Assembly (NCBI GenBank): GCA_951812345.1
Contig: OX638295.1
Coordinates: 2,606,965 to 2,670,964, forward strand
Length of the DNA stretch: 64,000 nucleotides
Reading direction: 5' to 3'
Origin: Rhodothermales bacterium
GTDB taxonomy: Bacteria > Bacteroidota > Rhodothermia > Rhodothermales > VXPQ01
Of the stretch, positions 34,797-44,212 are shown in pieces. Under the pieces are notes generated by a model, which worked only from the letters and a program-made list of their open reading frames with translations, had not been told where the DNA came from and made no database searches. The position numbers and the translations under genes are program-made. How positions within the stretch are numbered: position 1 is the stretch's first letter; each line of letters starts with the position of its first letter.

Positions 34797-36038
34797 TTAT
34801 GCCGCCTTCCCGGAGGCAAAAGGAGCGAGGGCTTCGTCCAGGGTGCGGACATCCTCTGTCCATGCGATCATCTTGCGGATAACCTCATCCAGCAACGCGT
34901 CAGGACAGGAAGCGCCTGCGGTAAGCACGACATTCAGGGGGCGCTGGGCCGGAAGCCACCCGGTTGTAACCTTTACCTCCCCCGCCTCCGGATCGAAATG
35001 CCGGATCGTGTCGGAAGATACGATTTCTTCGGCGTCGCGCACGAAATACGCAGGCATCTTCTCCGCGCACAGATCGAACAGATGGCTGGTGTTGGATGAG
35101 TTATAACCGCCCACGACGATGCCCACATCGCCCCCCGAATCAATCAGATGCAGGGTGGCATTCTGGTTCTCGTTGGTGGCGTAGCAAAGCGTATCGCTGG
35201 TATCAGCAAAACGGTCGGACAATTCCGCCTCGCCGTACCGCTCGAGAATGACCTGCCGGAGCAAACGGGCAATGGCTTGCGTCTCGGTGGCCAGCATAGT
35301 GGTCTGATTTACCACCCCGATACGTTGCAGGTCACGGAGCGGGTCGAAACCGGGCGAGCATTTGTCGCGGAATCGATCGAAAAAATAATCGGCGCCGGCC
35401 TCTCCCCGGACGACCCGGGCAAGGTCTTCCGCTTCGCGCATATCGCGCACGATGACGGCAGGGGCGTCCCGACTGGCGCGGGAAAATGTGGCCCGCAATT
35501 CCTCGTGGTGCTGTTTGCCGTGTATGACCACGGTATACCCGCCCCGGCCGATCCGCTTGCTCTTGTTCCATACCTTCTCGACAAACGGGCAGGTCGTGTC
35601 ATAGGTCATGGTGTCGACGCCGCATTCGGCCAACTGACGCTCGACTTCGAGCGAAGCGCCGAAAGCCGGAATGATCACCACGTCATCGGGGGTGAGCTCC
35701 TCGAACGGGATCAATTGCTTGCCGGTGGTCGTCCGCAGGAAGTGTACGCCGGCTGCCCGCAAATCGCCGTTCACCCGCGGATTGTGAATCATTTCCGAGA
35801 GCAGGAAAATGCGCCGTCCGGGATTTTCCTCCAGTGCGCGCCAGGCAATGTCGATAGCATGCTCAACGCCGAAGCAAAACCCGAAATGCCGTGCAATCTT
35901 GAAGCGTATCGAGCCAAAATCCAGCACGGACGGCGTAAGATCCCTTTTACGCGGATCGGCTGCACCGCGCGCGGCCTTCACGATCGATACGATCGAACTC
36001 GCGTAGGCGCCGGGAACATTGAACTTTCGGGCTGCCAT
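34797..36038 (-). CDS. ispH: 4-hydroxy-3-methylbut-2-enyl diphosphate reductase
   Basis: A 413-residue protein, longer than the 315-residue E. coli enzyme because of N-terminal and internal extensions of the kind seen in Bacteroidota and cyanobacterial forms. The three cluster cysteines are visible: GFCFGVEHA, DTTCPFVEKVW and DTLCYATNENQ. Substrate-binding motifs IHGKQHHEE, GGYNSSNTSHL and TAGASCPDALL follow. It carries out the last step of the MEP isoprenoid pathway, making IPP and DMAPP with a [4Fe-4S] cluster. The start ATG at 36036-36038 is followed by 40 residues of extension. Confidence 0.95.
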   Translation of the reverse strand: MAARKFNVPGAYASSIVSIVKAARGAADPRKRDLTPSVLDFGSIRFKIARHFGFCFGVEHAIDIAWRALEENPGRRIFLLSEMIHNPRVNGDLRAAGVHFLRTTTGKQLIPFEELTPDDVVIIPAFGASLEVERQLAECGVDTMTYDTTCPFVEKVWNKSKRIGRGGYTVVIHGKQHHEELRATFSRASRDAPAVIVRDMREAEDLARVVRGEAGADYFFDRFRDKCSPGFDPLRDLQRIGVVNQTTMLATETQAIARLLRQVILERYGEAELSDRFADTSDTLCYATNENQNATLHLIDSGGDVGIVVGGYNSSNTSHLFDLCAEKMPAYFVRDAEEIVSSDTIRHFDPEAGEVKVTTGWLPAQRPLNVVLTAGASCPDALLDEVIRKMIAWTEDVRTLDEALAPFASGKAA

Positions 36039-36116
36039 TGGGCAACAAGGTCTGGGAAAAGGCCCTTATTTGGTACGAACCGGGAGTAAATCGTTAACGC
36101 CCGTAAATGATTCAAG

Positions 36117-36198
36117 TTCGATTACAGGCTGCTTCGATTACGGGCTGCGAAGTTGCAAATCACAGCCTTCGGCTGGCAGGTTATTTTAATCACAGCCT
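36117..36198. repeat. Short degenerate repeats between tgt and ispH
   Basis: TTCGATTACAGGCTGC (36117-36132) is repeated with one change at 36133-36148, and AATCACAGCCT occurs at 36158-36168 and 36188-36198. The last unit runs into the tgt stop codon. CAGCC-TTC-GGCTG at 36162-36175 could form a small hairpin, but no T-run follows on the minus strand, so I do not call a terminator. Confidence 0.55.
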
Positions 36199-37320
36199 AC
36201 GACTGATGGGGGGGGCTATTTCCTTTTTCCAGGAAAAAAACGAACCGTCGAGGATGGTTGCACGCGCCTTCCGCATCAGCCAGGTGTACAGAGACAGGTT
36301 CTGTACGGATGCAATGTGCAGGCCGAGGATTTCGTTCGCCATAAAAAGATGGCGCACATACGCTTTGGAAAAGGTCCGGGAAACATACCCGTCCAGGCCG
36401 GAATCGAGCGGCGAAAAGTCGGCGCGCCACTTCAGATTCCGGATGTTGACAATGCCCTCCGTCGTGAACAGCATACCGTTGCGTCCATTGCGCGTGGGCA
36501 TGACGCAATCGAACATATCCACGCCGCGCGCTATGTTTTCCAGCAGATTTTCGGGGGTGCCCACGCCCATGAGGTAACGCGGCTTGTCGGCAGGCAGTAT
36601 GTCGTTTACGACCTCGACCATGACATACATCTCATGATCGGGTTCGCCCACCGAGAGCCCGCCGATGGCATACCCCGGAAAGTCCATGTCCACAAGCCGC
36701 CGGGCCGATTCCTGCCGGATATCCGGAAACACCGTACCCTGTACGATGGGAAAGAGCGCCTGACGGTGTTCGTACAGCGGTTCCGTTTCTTCGAATCGTT
36801 TTTTGCAGCGGGCCGCCCAGCGCAGAGTCATCTCGTGCGAAGCCCGGGCATACTCCCGCGACACATCCGCCGCCGGACATTCGTCGAGGACCATCATGAT
36901 ATCCGCGCCAATGCTGCGCTGGATATCCACCGCGGATTCGGGCGTAAGGAAATGGGAAGAGCCGTCGAGGTGACTGCGGAAGGCGACGCCCTCCTCGCTC
37001 AGCGTCCGGTGGCTGCCCAGCGAAAAGACCTGATATCCCCCCGAATCGGTCAGCATCGGGCCGGGCCACGCCATGAGGCGGTGCAGTCCGCCGGCCTGTT
37101 CGATCAGTTCCGTACCGGGGCGCAGGTACAAATGATAGGCGTTCCCCAGTACAATCTGTGCCCGTACGTCCTCGAGCAACGTGCGCGAATCGACCGCCTT
37201 GACGCTTCCGAGCGTACCTACCGGCATGAATACCGGGGTTTCGATCGGGCCATGGTCGGTTTCAATCTGCCCGGCCCGCGCCTCCGTGCGAGGATCCCTG
37301 CCGGATACGGAAAATCGCAT
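36190..37320 (-). CDS. tgt: tRNA-guanine transglycosylase lacking the zinc cysteines
   Basis: About 376 residues from the ATG at 37318-37320 (MRFSVSGRDPRTEARAGQIETDHGPIETPVFMPVGT); a start at 37341 overlaps the permease gene. Substrate and catalytic features of queuine/preQ1 exchange are intact: LTDSGGYQVFSLG, GGLSVGEP and FDCVMPTRNGRNG. The zinc site is not: where the family has D-x-x-C-D-C-Y-x-C..RAYLRHL, this protein reads DSGLDGYVSRTFSKAYVRHL, so all three cysteines are Leu, Gly and Ser while the His remains. The C-terminal region is otherwise normal (NEILGLHIASVQNLSLYTWLMRKAR). It either folds without zinc or is altered in function; see findings. Confidence 0.9.
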   Translation of the reverse strand: MRFSVSGRDPRTEARAGQIETDHGPIETPVFMPVGTLGSVKAVDSRTLLEDVRAQIVLGNAYHLYLRPGTELIEQAGGLHRLMAWPGPMLTDSGGYQVFSLGSHRTLSEEGVAFRSHLDGSSHFLTPESAVDIQRSIGADIMMVLDECPAADVSREYARASHEMTLRWAARCKKRFEETEPLYEHRQALFPIVQGTVFPDIRQESARRLVDMDFPGYAIGGLSVGEPDHEMYVMVEVVNDILPADKPRYLMGVGTPENLLENIARGVDMFDCVMPTRNGRNGMLFTTEGIVNIRNLKWRADFSPLDSGLDGYVSRTFSKAYVRHLFMANEILGLHIASVQNLSLYTWLMRKARATILDGSFFSWKKEIAPPISRRL

Positions 37321-37327
37321 GGCCGAA

Positions 37328-38587
37328 TCAGGGCATGACATCCACTTCTTCGTCCTTCAACTCGAACCGGATATGATCCCGGTAGGTCTTGTAGGCAGCC
37401 ATGATCAGCGCGGTGACGGGAACGGCGATAACCAGCCCGAGCCAACCCATGAAATGCGCGAAAATGAAGAGCGAAAAGATGATCAGAACAGGGTGGAGTC
37501 CCATCTGCTGGCTCATGATATTCGGGACCAGCACCGTCGATTCAAGAATCGACTGACCCATCAGCACAGCCACGATTTTGAACACATCGACGTACCAGGG
37601 ATCCCCGAGAAAAAGCCCGATTCCTATCCCGATGACGTTCGTGACGATAATGCCGATGTTGGGGATCAGATTGAGGAGACCCCCCAGGATGCCGATCACA
37701 AGGGCGAACGGCACGTCGAGAAGAGTAAGAACCACCGACACATTGAAACCGGCGATGGCGCAAATGATGAGCTGACCGCGCAGGTAGTTTCCGACAATCT
37801 CTCCGGTTCGGAACAGATAGTCGCGGCGCCCCCCGAGGGTTGGAAACAGCTCGACGATCCGCCTCTTGATGGGCGGAAAATCTTTCAACAGGTAGTAGTG
37901 GACCACCGGCAACACCGCTACGAGCGCAACAGCGCCAAGCACCGTGCCGATCTGCGTCAGGATAGATTGCAGAACGTTCGGAATCCTCGTCGCCAGATTC
38001 GTGGCCTGCGCCTGCAGGAAACTGGTAAGCTCCCCTACGATTTGGTCCCGATCGACGCCCACTCTTTCAAGATTGTCGAGCAACGTGGCCGATTGCAGCC
38101 AGGCGCGAAAATCGTCCATGGTGTCCGTCAGGCGCAGAAACAATCTCTCGAACTGACCTAACAGACTGGGAACGACCAGAAAGATGAAGGATGCGAAAAT
38201 GCCGATCAGGATCGTCGTCACAGCAAACGAGGCGATAGCGCGACGGATGCCGAAACGGTCATGCAGCATGGTGACCAGCGGATCGAAGAGATACGCAAAC
38301 AGATAGACCACCGCGAAGGGCATCAGAATGACGGCAAGGTCGTTGAGCGCCCACAGAAACAGCATGACAGCGCCCGCTACCAGGAGGGCCCGCACCGTGC
38401 GGATTTTTCGCAGGGGCCACAGCAAAACAGCCCCGGCGAAAGCAACGACCGGCGGCCCGATAAAATCGCTGTCCATCTGGTAGATCATGCCCAGAAACAA
38501 AAGAACGCCCCCCGCGAGAAGCGCGGTCCGGAACGGGGTCAGACGTTCATCCGGTAGGGGTACGATCTTCGGCGTTTCTTCGGGCAT
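37328..38587 (-). CDS. AI-2E/PerM-family permease
   Basis: About 419 residues from the ATG at 38585-38587 (MPEETPKIVPLPDERL); a TTG at 38602 is possible. There are eight or so hydrophobic segments. The signature region of the family is present: LRGQLIICAIAGFNVSVVLTLLDVPFALVIGILGGLLNLIPNIG and MGQSILESTVLVPNIMSQQMGLHPVLIIFSLFIF. Relatives include TqsA and PerM; roles proposed range from autoinducer export to ion antiport. The gene lies between clpX and tgt and probably shares their transcript. Confidence 0.88.
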   Translation of the reverse strand: MPEETPKIVPLPDERLTPFRTALLAGGVLLFLGMIYQMDSDFIGPPVVAFAGAVLLWPLRKIRTVRALLVAGAVMLFLWALNDLAVILMPFAVVYLFAYLFDPLVTMLHDRFGIRRAIASFAVTTILIGIFASFIFLVVPSLLGQFERLFLRLTDTMDDFRAWLQSATLLDNLERVGVDRDQIVGELTSFLQAQATNLATRIPNVLQSILTQIGTVLGAVALVAVLPVVHYYLLKDFPPIKRRIVELFPTLGGRRDYLFRTGEIVGNYLRGQLIICAIAGFNVSVVLTLLDVPFALVIGILGGLLNLIPNIGIIVTNVIGIGIGLFLGDPWYVDVFKIVAVLMGQSILESTVLVPNIMSQQMGLHPVLIIFSLFIFAHFMGWLGLVIAVPVTALIMAAYKTYRDHIRFELKDEEVDVMP

Positions 38588-38617
38588 CCTGAATGGGGCC
38601 AATGCGGCTTCTATCTC

Positions 38618-39877
38618 CTAAGCACTTGCCTTACGCTTCTCGTAGACGGGTTCGGCGCCGTGCAGCACCGTATCCCGTGTCACCCGGCAGGTTGCGGCAT
38701 TCGGCTGAGCGTGGAGATCGTACATGATTTCGAGCATGATTTGCTCCATTACAGAACGTAATCCGCGTGCGCCGGTGCCGAGCTTTTTCGCCCGCTGCAC
38801 GATGAGGTCGATTGCATCGTCGTCGAAGACGAGTTGCACGCCGTCCATGGCGAACAATTTCTGGTATTGCTTCACCAGCGCATTTTTCGGTTCGAGCAGA
38901 ATCTCCCGCATAGCCTCGTCGGTGAGCGGATCCAGGGCGGCAATCACCGGAACGCGACCCACCAGTTCGGGAATGAGTCCGAATTTCAGAAGATCGTCCG
39001 GCTCGACACTTTGCAGGATAGCAGGATCGTTGCGGTCGAACACTTTGCGGCGCTCCGACATGAAGCCGATCGTATTGATAGACATCCTGTGAGCAACGAT
39101 CTCTTGCAGACCGTCGAAGGCGCCTCCCACAATAAAGAGAATATTCCGCGTGTCGATGTTTATCAGACTCTGTTCCGGATGCTTGCGTCCGCCCTTCGGC
39201 GGCACACCAGCCACGGTGCCTTCAAGGATTTTCAGCAAGGCCTGCTGTACCCCTTCGCCGGACACGTCACGCGTAATGGAAGCATTGTCGCTTTTCCGTG
39301 CAATCTTATCGATCTCGTCGATGTAGATAATACCCTGTTCGGCGCGTTCGACGTTGAAATCGGAGGCGTGCAAGAGGTGGGTCAGAATACTTTCGACATC
39401 TTCGCCGACATAACCGGCTTCCGTCAGCGCCGTGGCATCCGAAATAGAAAAAGGCACATCCAGAATGCGCGCCAGCGAGCGGGCAAGCAGCGTTTTGCCG
39501 ACACCGGTGGGACCAACCAGCAGCACGTTGGATTTTTCCAGTTCCACATTGTCGTACTCGTGCACATACCGGTCCGTGTCTATTCGCTTGTAGTGGTTGT
39601 AGACCGCGACAGCCAATGCTTTCTTCGCATACTCCTGCCCGATTACGTACTCGTCGAGCGATGCCTTGATTTCACGCGGAGCAAGCAGGCGCGGCTTGAC
39701 AGGCGATGTCCGGGAAGCCGTCTGCGTCTCCGGAACCCCGCTGATCACGCTCGCCGCTTCACCGATACACCGGTCGCATATATATACGCCCGGTTCGCGC
39801 GCCTGAACCATGGACACGGCGCTGTCCACCGATTGCCCACAGAAAGAACACTGGATGATGTTATGTCTGGTGCTCAT
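38618..39877 (-). CDS. clpX: ATP-dependent Clp protease ATP-binding subunit ClpX
   Basis: A 419-residue AAA+ unfoldase of normal length. The N-terminal zinc finger has Cys10, Cys13, Cys34 and Cys37 (CSFCG..CDRC). Walker A is GPTGVGKT, Walker [12 protein letters not shown], the pore loop [10 protein letters not shown], the ClpP-docking IGF loop is within [10 protein letters not shown], and sensor/arginine-finger motifs [11 protein letters not shown] and GARGLRS close the module. It unfolds tagged substrates and feeds them to ClpP in the cytoplasm. clpP is not in the window. Confidence 0.96.
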   Translation of the reverse strand: MSTRHNIIQCSFCGQSVDSAVSMVQAREPGVYICDRCIGEAASVISGVPETQTASRTSPVKPRLLAPREIKASLDEYVIGQEYAKKALAVAVYNHYKRIDTDRYVHEYDNVELEKSNVLLVGPTGVGKTLLARSLARILDVPFSISDATALTEAGYVGEDVESILTHLLHASDFNVERAEQGIIYIDEIDKIARKSDNASITRDVSGEGVQQALLKILEGTVAGVPPKGGRKHPEQSLINIDTRNILFIVGGAFDGLQEIVAHRMSINTIGFMSERRKVFDRNDPAILQSVEPDDLLKFGLIPELVGRVPVIAALDPLTDEAMREILLEPKNALVKQYQKLFAMDGVQLVFDDDAIDLIVQRAKKLGTGARGLRSVMEQIMLEIMYDLHAQPNAATCRVTRDTVLHGAEPVYEKRKASA

Positions 39878-40082
39878 ACAGGAAGAGAATAAATACGTCT
39901 ATGAGGAAGCGCCGGATTGCCGCCAGCTTGCTCTCGCTGCCTGTCTTCCGCTATGGCTGCCGCTGTTCGATCAGACCGTGTACGCAAAACCTGTGTGCAC
40001 ACTTAATCAGAGTATCTCTTTAATTACGAACAAGGTAAGAGTTCCTTTGCAGCGATGCTGTAACAAAGTTGTAAACGACCTG
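39878..40082. other. Intergenic region with a single repeat end
   Basis: TTAATCAGAGTATCT at 40003-40017 is one end of the GGATAC interspersed element without a partner within 60 bases. No gene or clear terminator is seen between the barrel-protein stop and the clpX start. Confidence 0.5.
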
Positions 40083-42092
40083 TTACCCCCATATCGGCCA
40101 GTGTACGCCGAAGCGAAAACGACCGGCAGGAAGCGGGTACACGGGCACCAGCATGGTCCCTTCCACCAGCGATGCGCCAGCCGGTGCATGATCGTATACG
40201 AAAAAAAGACGGGCCGTACGCACACGTATTTCCGCCACGATATTGCCTGTGTTCGAGGCGCCGAGCAGAAGAGAAGACGCCTCCGGCACGGCAAGCAGCC
40301 CGGTGGGTCCGTGCAACGATCGACTGTGGAAGGCGGACCATGCCGCGCCTTCCGCATAAAGATCGAAGCGCAGATCGCCCTGGAAGAGCGCGTACCGCAC
40401 GCCAAAACGCGCCCTTCCGAACCAGCGGGGAAGCGTACCGGCAAGACGCTTGTGCAAAGGCGAGGCGCTCTGTTCGACGATGTGCATAAAGGTGGGGCGC
40501 ACCATCGCATAGAACCCGCGTTGGGCATGGCGGCGCCAGCCGATATCCGCATACAGCGCCGCTTGCCGGAGGGGTGACGGCGCCGTGACCGTAACGATCT
40601 CGTCGGCCTCGACAAACACATCGACCGGATCGCGGGCCTGGTACCCGAATGCCCCGAGCGCTATGACAAAGGGACCTGTCCGGACGGATCCTTCGGTATG
40701 CATCGCGAAAGTTCGCCCCGGCCGCACGCCGCGTTGTCCGCGCAGGGTACCGAAACCGGTATCGTATGCAACGGCCGTACGCGGTTTGCCGGTCGAGGCG
40801 TCGGCGCGCCAGGACATTCGGGTTCCGCGCCGCGCCAACCGGACAGACCCGGCAAGCCCGCCGCTCCGGTGAAAAAACCAGCCTGCCGCCGGCTCCAGTA
40901 TCCATTTCTTCTCCTGTCCCTCCTCACCGGCCTGCCCAAAACGCAGCGAATCGCGAGCCTCGACATACATGGCGAAGCGACGTGTTGCGGATTCCCGGAA
41001 CGCCTCTCGCGGCGCTATGCGCTCCGACCACCCCTCCATACGGATCGCAAGGCGGCTCCCGGCGGTGTGCAGCAGGGGCTGACGGACATGCACCCCGGTG
41101 CGTACCGAACGGGTACCGAGCGTGTCAAGGGCGTTGTGGTACCGAAATGTTTCCGTAGAATGGTACAGGGTCGAGGAAGTGACGCCAGCCGAACGCAGCC
41201 GAACGCGCACGGTACCCGCTACATCGTTGCGTACGATGCGCCGCTCGGCTTCCGGCATAGCGACTTCGGCGATATCGCTCCGGTAGATCGCATCGGGATC
41301 GTCAGGCCGGAGCAGAACGCCCCCGTGCGCGCCGATCCGGCGGCGCTGGGTCAGGTACAGCACCTCTGCCGACCAGGCACGCTGCGTATACCGCATGCGC
41401 AACGCAGTGCGGCGTCCGCGCGCCAGATTGCTGCCCGGATACGCAACATTCGTAGCCCGCCCGCCGTAGGCCCCAAGCACCTGCAGCAATCCGGGGTGTC
41501 CCCTGAGCGATCGCCGCCGTTGCTGGGCGTGCATAACATCTATGCTCTGAAGTCCCTCCCCATCGCGCCAGTAGGTGGCCTCGGTGAGCGGCGCCGATCC
41601 CTCGTACGACCGCAATTGCGTATGCACGCCGGCAGAACGCCCTCCCGACCCGGCGGGATCGAAACGGGGAGGCGTAATAAGAGGCAACGGAACCAGATCC
41701 CAGGCCGGGCGCCCGGTAAAAATATCCGTAAACGGAATATCGTCCAGAGCAAGCGGGCGCGTGTTGGGAGAAAGCCCGAACGGACTCCAGCCGTCGGGCC
41801 AGCCCGGACGATCGAACAAATAGGTGAAGCTGCCGGGCGCGCCGGCAATAAGTTCGACAAGATGCACATCGGGCCGGAGCGCCGGAATCGAATCGGAAAG
41901 CACCCATACGCTCCCGGATTCTTCGTGCAATGTATCACCGAACCCCATCAAATCAAGAGGCATCCGGACGAGGGAATCCAATGCGGCCGGCGTCGGCTCA
42001 ACACCCAGCGCCGTGGTATCCGGCTCTTGTGCGGCTACGGGAGTACACAGCAGGCACCCGGCCAGAACGATACACCGCAGGCGCGCCGTCAT
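40083..42092 (-). CDS. Putative outer-membrane beta-barrel protein without recognisable plug
   Basis: A 669-residue protein with a signal peptide (RLRCIVLAGCLLCTPVAAQ). After a 150-residue N-terminal part that contains short plug-like phrases (VWVLSDSIPALRPDVHLVELIAGAPGSFTYLFDR, FTDIFTGRPAWDLVPLPLI), the rest alternates amphipathic strands rich in Arg, Tyr and Gly and ends FRFGVHWPIWG, as a barrel protein would. It resembles TonB-receptor-like porins whose plug is degenerate; I cannot name a family. Its ATG overlaps the stop of the upstream epimerase-like gene as ATGA, pointing to translational coupling. Arginine content is high. Confidence 0.65.
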   Translation of the reverse strand: MTARLRCIVLAGCLLCTPVAAQEPDTTALGVEPTPAALDSLVRMPLDLMGFGDTLHEESGSVWVLSDSIPALRPDVHLVELIAGAPGSFTYLFDRPGWPDGWSPFGLSPNTRPLALDDIPFTDIFTGRPAWDLVPLPLITPPRFDPAGSGGRSAGVHTQLRSYEGSAPLTEATYWRDGEGLQSIDVMHAQQRRRSLRGHPGLLQVLGAYGGRATNVAYPGSNLARGRRTALRMRYTQRAWSAEVLYLTQRRRIGAHGGVLLRPDDPDAIYRSDIAEVAMPEAERRIVRNDVAGTVRVRLRSAGVTSSTLYHSTETFRYHNALDTLGTRSVRTGVHVRQPLLHTAGSRLAIRMEGWSERIAPREAFRESATRRFAMYVEARDSLRFGQAGEEGQEKKWILEPAAGWFFHRSGGLAGSVRLARRGTRMSWRADASTGKPRTAVAYDTGFGTLRGQRGVRPGRTFAMHTEGSVRTGPFVIALGAFGYQARDPVDVFVEADEIVTVTAPSPLRQAALYADIGWRRHAQRGFYAMVRPTFMHIVEQSASPLHKRLAGTLPRWFGRARFGVRYALFQGDLRFDLYAEGAAWSAFHSRSLHGPTGLLAVPEASSLLLGASNTGNIVAEIRVRTARLFFVYDHAPAGASLVEGTMLVPVYPLPAGRFRFGVHWPIWG

Positions 42093-43024
42093 GCCACCCT
42101 CGATCTTCCGCGCCGGCTCAGGTAGGACAGGTTTTCCGGCGAGAATGGCTTGAATGTGAGGTCGAAGTCCTGATAAAAAGCCGTGCTGTCGCAGGTGTTG
42201 CCTTCCACAAGCATATTGAACTGATCCAGGGAAACAGGCAGGATGCCTGTTCCGTCCAGAAAACGGATAAACGGACGCATAAGAACGAGAGGGTTCGGGA
42301 TTTTCAGCTTCCGGGCATGTCCGATCGCATCCGTTATGCGGTCGAGCAGTTCAAGAAAAGTGATGCGCTCCTGGCCTCCGGCATGATAGACCTCGCCATG
42401 CGCCGCATCCAGCGTGAGCGCCTGCACGAACGCCGCAGCGACTTCCTCGACGGACACCGGCTGCATCTCAAAGCGGCCGTTGCCGAAAACGGGCAGCACC
42501 GGCAAGGGCCGCACCAGCGTGCGGGCCAATTCGGATGCGAACTCGAAACCGCCCGGTCCGGGATCCCCGAAAATGAGCGAGGGCCGAAAAATCGTCCAGT
42601 GGGAGAACCCTGCCTGCCGGACATATTCTTCCGCCCGCCACTTCGAGGTCTGATAGGCGGATACGCCATCGCGGCGGGCGCCATTCGCGCTCATCTGGAT
42701 ACATCGGGGAATGCCAGCCTTGCGGGCTTCGTCCACAACGGCTTTCGTACCTCCAAAGTGAATGGCGTCGAAGGTAACGCCGCGCGCAGGACGTTCCCGG
42801 ATAATACCCACCAGATGAATCACGGCATGGCAGCCGTCCATCACTCCGCGCAACGTGTCCGGGGCGGTGACGGAACCGGATACCTGCTCTACGCGGGCCG
42901 GGATATCATCAAGCGCCGGGACCTTGTTTCGGACCAGACAACGCACGGTATGCCCCTGCCGGAGCAGTTCACGGAGGATATAGCCTCCCACGAAACCAGT
43001 ACCCCCGGTAAGAAAAACGGTCAT
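42089..43024 (-). CDS. NAD(P)-binding epimerase-like protein (NDUFA9/atypical SDR type)
   Basis: About 311 residues from the ATG at 43022-43024. The glycine motif TGGTGFVGGYILRELLRQGHTVRCLVRN starts at residue 6, followed by GVMDGCHAVIHLVGII, then RCIQMSANGARRDGVSAYQTSKWRAEEYVR, where YxxxK is the SDR-like catalytic pair, and FRPSLIFGDPG. This is the pattern of atypical SDRs related to the NDUFA9 subunit and to ycf39-like chaperones. It starts 37 bases after phosphofructokinase and overlaps the next gene by 4 bases. A role in quinone or cofactor metabolism is possible but unproven. Confidence 0.85.
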   Translation of the reverse strand: MTVFLTGGTGFVGGYILRELLRQGHTVRCLVRNKVPALDDIPARVEQVSGSVTAPDTLRGVMDGCHAVIHLVGIIRERPARGVTFDAIHFGGTKAVVDEARKAGIPRCIQMSANGARRDGVSAYQTSKWRAEEYVRQAGFSHWTIFRPSLIFGDPGPGGFEFASELARTLVRPLPVLPVFGNGRFEMQPVSVEEVAAAFVQALTLDAAHGEVYHAGGQERITFLELLDRITDAIGHARKLKIPNPLVLMRPFIRFLDGTGILPVSLDQFNMLVEGNTCDSTAFYQDFDLTFKPFSPENLSYLSRRGRSRVA

Positions 43025-43061
43025 AGCGGAATCATTCGGAGCCGGATGCACGCCCTTTGCG

Positions 43062-44189
43062 TCAGGTGACGATATCCTGCATATGGAAACTCTCGATGCG
43101 GCAATCGAAGTCGCGCGCACCGAAGGAGGTCCCGGTAGCATGGGCTGTAGCAATCATCGGGTGGTCGAGGGGAACCATGCGGGTCTTGTTGGCGACCTCC
43201 TCGAAGGCGACACTCGTAAGCCGATTGTTTTGCATTGCGACCATGTGCCCGAACCGCCCCTCGGCAATCATGGCGCCGGCGTAGACGCCAAAAACCGTCG
43301 CCAGATCGCGATCGTATGCCGACGGCGTACCGCCCCGCTGCATATGTCCCGGAATCGTGGTGCGCACCTCGCTGTCGATCTGCGTACTTAATGCCTGCTC
43401 GAGCACCTTGCCAACCCCTCCGAGGCGCACGGGGTCCGGGCTGTTTTCCACAATCTGTTTAACGACCAGGTCGCCTCCCTGGGGCCGGGCGCCCTCCGCA
43501 ATCATGATGATCGTAAAGTGCTGCCCTCTGGCTTCCCGTTGCCGGCATACCCATGCCACATCTTCGACCGTGTATTCGATTTCGGGAATCAGGATGATGT
43601 CGGCGCCGCCCGCCACCCCGGCGTAGAGCGCGATCCACCCGGCGTAGCGTCCCATCGTTTCAATGATCATCACCCGGTCATGGCTCTGTGCGGTCGTATG
43701 AATACGGTCGATTACGTCCGTAACGATCGAAACGGCCGTGTCGAATCCGAACGTGCGCTCGGTCCCCACCAGGTCATTATCGATTGTCTTGGGTACCCCG
43801 ACGATCTTCATGCCCATCTGCGCAAGACCGTTCGCAATGGACATCGTACCATCCCCGCCAATGACCACCAGCGCATCGAGTCCGATCAGGCGGCAGTATT
43901 CGGCAACCTCTTCCGAGACATCCGCATCGTCCCGTTTGTAGTAGCTGAATGGATTGGCTATGTTGCTGGTCCCGAGGATCGTGCCTCCGCGCGTGAGGAT
44001 GCCGCTGGCGTCACGGTAGGACAGGGGACGGGTGCGCCGTTCGATCAACCCGAGGAAGCCATCTTCGATGCCGATCACTTCGGCGCGGTGCTGGAGAATG
44101 AGGCATTTCGTGACGCCCCGGATAACCGCATTGAGGCCAGGGCAGTCTCCCCCGCCGGTAAGGACGCCGACATGCATGGAACCGGACAT
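43062..44189 (-). CDS. pfkA: 6-phosphofructokinase
   Basis: About 375 residues from the ATG at 44187-44189; a longer frame to 44228 translates repeat DNA. Motifs: GVLTGGGDCPGLNAVIRGV (phosphate-donor loop), VVIGGDGTMSIANGL, VPKTIDNDLVGTERTFGFDTA, IIETMGRYAGWIALYAGVAGGAD and GHMQRGGTPSAYDR. The GGDG glycine is the ATP-type residue, while Lys in PKTIDND is the residue usual in PPi-type and group III enzymes, so donor use is best considered ATP of the group III kind but not certain. It phosphorylates fructose 6-phosphate in glycolysis. The GGATAC repeat ends lie 23 bases before the start codon. Confidence 0.92.
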   Translation of the reverse strand: MSGSMHVGVLTGGGDCPGLNAVIRGVTKCLILQHRAEVIGIEDGFLGLIERRTRPLSYRDASGILTRGGTILGTSNIANPFSYYKRDDADVSEEVAEYCRLIGLDALVVIGGDGTMSIANGLAQMGMKIVGVPKTIDNDLVGTERTFGFDTAVSIVTDVIDRIHTTAQSHDRVMIIETMGRYAGWIALYAGVAGGADIILIPEIEYTVEDVAWVCRQREARGQHFTIIMIAEGARPQGGDLVVKQIVENSPDPVRLGGVGKVLEQALSTQIDSEVRTTIPGHMQRGGTPSAYDRDLATVFGVYAGAMIAEGRFGHMVAMQNNRLTSVAFEEVANKTRMVPLDHPMIATAHATGTSFGARDFDCRIESFHMQDIVT

Positions 44190-44212
44190 AATGCAAAAGA
44201 GATAATGGATGA

